Part shown: piece after piece, positions 61,873-64,000 of the stretch
Layout: each line of letters starts with the position of its first letter
How positions within the stretch are numbered: the stretch's first letter is position 1
Assembly: GCF_019218635.1 (NCBI RefSeq)
Contig: NZ_JAHUZB010000003.1
Location: forward strand, 569,729 to 633,728
Source: Enterococcus alishanensis
GTDB lineage: Bacteria; Bacillota; Bacilli; Lactobacillales; Enterococcaceae
Direction of reading: 5' to 3'
Length of the DNA: 64,000 nt
The notes under the pieces: generated by a model
What the model saw: the letters and a program-made list of their open reading frames with translations, nothing else
Told to the model about the DNA's origin: nothing
The model's database searches: none
Position numbers and translations under genes: made by a program

Positions 61873-62585
61873 ACAGCAATCGTCCTCCATCTAGGCTTAA
61901 TTTTAAATTTTGTTATATTTGTAAAATTAAACGTACTAAATCCCGGTTCCAATGTAATAGGATTGTATCCATCAGTATTTAAGAAACAATACTTTGATAC
62001 ATTGACGCCACCCTCTTTATAAGCAATTCCATTTTCACAATCCAGTGTAATTGTTCCAATACCAGCTTCTTTTGCAATTCTGAATTGCTTATTAGTTGAA
62101 CCATTAGAAATGTATATATTACTGTCACTTACGGCAGTTGTTTTATAAAAAGTGATTAACGGTTGGCTTGGGAATAACTCAGGATTATTTATTCTTTGAC
62201 CTGAAGGAATATCTCTTTCACTTTCACCATCTAGTCGAAAAATAAAAGGCTGACACTTGAATGTAAATTCAATGTCTAGCCACTCTCGTTTTTTATCTTC
62301 TGCGGTCACTGTTGCATAACAAACTGCCTTATAAAAGTATTCGGCGTATTCGCTAAATGCTAAAGGGGAATAGTCATGTCCAACATATAACCACTTCACA
62401 ACATCTCTTAATTGTGCTGCAATCGTTCGGTCTGCTTCTTTAAACATCCGAACAGGAAATTTTTTTTCGAAATCCAGAAACTTTCCGTTGTCATGAATAA
62501 TATCTGAACTTCTCCCCATTACGTCGCTCTGAAAATCAAGCGACGCTTCTGGAATAGTAAACTGCATTTCGTTTAATATGATCAT
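61869..62585 (-). CDS. Phage distal tail protein (Dit)
   Basis: Protein of 238 residues of the siphophage Dit/gp19-like family: RSSDIIHDNGKFLDFEKKFP, then FTFKCQPFIFRLDG and a galectin-like C-terminal half ending FKIKPRWRTI. Located between tape measure and Tal as in all siphophages. The ribosome site is weak (AAACGAG). Confidence 0.87.
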   Translation of the reverse strand: MIILNEMQFTIPEASLDFQSDVMGRSSDIIHDNGKFLDFEKKFPVRMFKEADRTIAAQLRDVVKWLYVGHDYSPLAFSEYAEYFYKAVCYATVTAEDKKREWLDIEFTFKCQPFIFRLDGESERDIPSGQRINNPELFPSQPLITFYKTTAVSDSNIYISNGSTNKQFRIAKEAGIGTITLDCENGIAYKEGGVNVSKYCFLNTDGYNPITLEPGFSTFNFTNITKFKIKPRWRTIAV

Positions 62586-62641
62586 ATTAAACTCGTTTGA
62601 TTTTCTATTTCTATATTGGAAATAAGGATAGTTAGTTAAAT

Positions 62642-64000
62642 TTATTGTAATCTCCCCCTCAGTTGTCTTTCAACTGTTGTAGCCAAATAGTTAGACATTG
62701 AATCCATCAAGTCCTTATTTGATAAGTCTGCACGTTCAATAGTTATATTGACTCCAGAATTCATCTTAGTTAATCCCTTTTGAATATCTTTCAATATGGC
62801 TAAAATTTGCGGATTATCATTTGAAAAACTGATATTTTTAAGGCTATTACCATTTTGTAATTTACTCATATTACTCATTAGAATTGAGTCATTAGATACA
62901 CCAACCCCATCAGCGTAATGCGGCACCATGCGTCTTGTTTCTGCTGCAGGATACACTTTTGTTCCTTTCGGAGCATTTGGAATATAGACATTCCTACCTT
63001 CTGGTATGATTCTTGATCCATTTGGAAACTCTACTAACTCTTTGTACAAAGCCCCCTTTTGATCATTTACAATCATGTCTCCACCAGAGTGAAAATTAGT
63101 CCCATTTTTGAATCCAAAAGCTTCGCCTATAGACTCAAATACACGCTTAATTCTAGTAGTAAGTGTGACCTCTTTATCTCTTTGTTTTGAAAATTCATTG
63201 ACTTCATTAGTTGCATTTCTAGCCGGCCCAGATGCGTTATCATTAGCATTAAGGTTTTTAGGAGGTGGATTAATGCCATCATATGTTCTCAAAGAGCTTC
63301 CACCTTGATTTGAGGCGTTTTGGACGTTAGATGAGTCACCTTTTAGATTCTTGTCTGGTGCATTTGTACTCTTATAATTATTAATTGCATTCTCGCCTTG
63401 ATTAGCAGCAGTTTGTACATTGTAGGAATCTCCTAACAAAGTTTTCAAAGATGGATTATTAGCATCATACTCACTTAACTTGATTGTTCCGTCATTAAGT
63501 TTTGTAATAATATCAGTGTTATCCCCCATCATTTTTTTCAAATTATCTGGTAGTGTGACCCATGCATTATAGCTTTGTTCAGAAGCAAATATTTTATTAG
63601 ACAAGTCAGTATTATCGGCTAACATCTTTTTCTGATCAATTGGCAATTGATTCCAACGGTTTAATGTTGTTTCTGAGGTGGTTAATTTACTAAGCAAATC
63701 AGTATTTTCTGCCAAGATTTTTTTCTCGTCATCTGGCAGACTATTCCAACGATTAAGGGAAGTTTCTGAACTATATATTTTCTCTAAGAGATCATAGTTA
63801 TCTGCATAAAGTTCTTTTGTCTCAACTGGTATTGCTGACCAACTTTTTATTTTCTCCTCAGATTGACTAATAGATTGCAGAAATTCATAATTATCTGCTT
63901 TTAATTCCTTAATCTTTGGTTGATATTCATCCCATTTGCCTAAGCTGAGCATTGTTTCAGCCATAGTCTCTGGCGTGTTTGAATATAAAATGGCTTTCTT
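62642..64000 (-). CDS. Phage tail tape measure protein, C-terminal part (cut by window edge)
   Basis: Frame open to the right edge, so the start is outside. The visible 450 residues hold at least five 31-residue repeats (ADNYDLLEKIYSSETSLNRW; LP.D.KK.L), then shorter Asn-rich repeats (GDSSNVQNASNQG) and a C-terminal region with FHSGGDMIVNDQKG and PNGSRIIPEGRNVYIP, usual at the end of siphophage tape measures. Sets tail length and enters the host during DNA ejection. Confidence 0.88.
   Translation of the reverse strand, partial: KKAILYSNTPETMAETMLSLGKWDEYQPKIKELKADNYEFLQSISQSEEKIKSWSAIPVETKELYADNYDLLEKIYSSETSLNRWNSLPDDEKKILAENTDLLSKLTTSETTLNRWNQLPIDQKKMLADNTDLSNKIFASEQSYNAWVTLPDNLKKMMGDNTDIITKLNDGTIKLSEYDANNPSLKTLLGDSYNVQTAANQGENAINNYKSTNAPDKNLKGDSSNVQNASNQGGSSLRTYDGINPPPKNLNANDNASGPARNATNEVNEFSKQRDKEVTLTTRIKRVFESIGEAFGFKNGTNFHSGGDMIVNDQKGALYKELVEFPNGSRIIPEGRNVYIPNAPKGTKVYPAAETRRMVPHYADGVGVSNDSILMSNMSKLQNGNSLKNISFSNDNPQILAILKDIQKGLTKMNSGVNITIERADLSNKDLMDSMSNYLATTVERQLRGRLQ

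Noticed and set aside
1-64000. CRISPR arrays, rRNA genes and insertion sequences
   Set aside because: No regularly spaced direct repeats, no rRNA sequence and no transposase gene were seen.

Overview
The window looks like a stretch of chromosome from a low-GC Gram-positive of the order Lactobacillales, most like Enterococcus or a close relative. The grounds are AT-rich DNA with strong AGGAGG-type ribosome binding sites, LPXTG-type surface proteins, T-box leaders, a PTS/tagatose route for hexitol, a fused AdcA-ZinT zinc lipoprotein, and DUF5648-type secreted proteins. The species cannot be fixed from the sequence alone.

Left part (1-22 kb, almost all minus strand): a two-component system; a decayed MucBP/LPXTG surface-protein gene; a TetR regulator with a small membrane protein and a large inverted-repeat operator; and a sulfur amino acid block. 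That block is a polar amino acid ABC transporter plus two PLP C-S lyases and a LysR regulator. Its two operons each start with a T-box leader whose specifier triplet I read as ATG (methionine). Then come a second LysR, a wall-anchored 5'-nucleotidase with an odd LPKTN sorting signal, a MarR-controlled heterodimeric multidrug ABC exporter, a broken GNAT acetyltransferase, the zinc lipoprotein under a Zur-like box, and an AraC regulator.

Middle part (22-46 kb): galM-galK; a lipid kinase; a five-gene operon joining a membrane acyltransferase, an acyl-CoA ligase and a sulfonate-type ABC importer; a CAAX-type protease; deoC; a C45-type hydrolase; an M23 peptidase behind a 27-residue peptide gene; a galactitol PTS operon in which galactitol-1-phosphate dehydrogenase and tagatose-1,6-bisphosphate aldolase are fused in frame over what looks like the old aldolase ribosome binding site; its DeoR regulator and a divergent PfkB kinase; and aroE-aroF-aroB-aroK. 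The aro operon is preceded by a leader that encodes an 18-residue peptide packed with Tyr and Phe codons and then a perfect terminator, which is the layout of ribosome-mediated attenuation.

Right part (46-64 kb): a glycosyltransferase with a damaged 5' end, a VanX-type lipoprotein, two tandem DUF5648-CAP secreted proteins and the tail of a third. Then a 97-nt tRNA with anticodon UCA (selenocysteine type). From its 3' side rightwards lies the cargo and late-gene end of a prophage. The cargo holds a two-gene cassette with a perfect LexA box inside its promoter, three diverged copies of an ~88-residue OB-fold-like protein, a 32-residue peptide gene whose promoter carries a 26-bp perfect palindrome, a 56-residue membrane protein overlapping a small basic protein, a Cys-rich protein, a third DUF5648 protein with a GA-module-like tail, a CAU tRNA and a decayed tRNA. 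The minus-strand late genes run from lysin and holin through the baseplate, a Tal protein with a Peptidase_S74 chaperone tail, and Dit to a tape measure protein cut by the window edge. Integrase and head genes must lie beyond the right edge.
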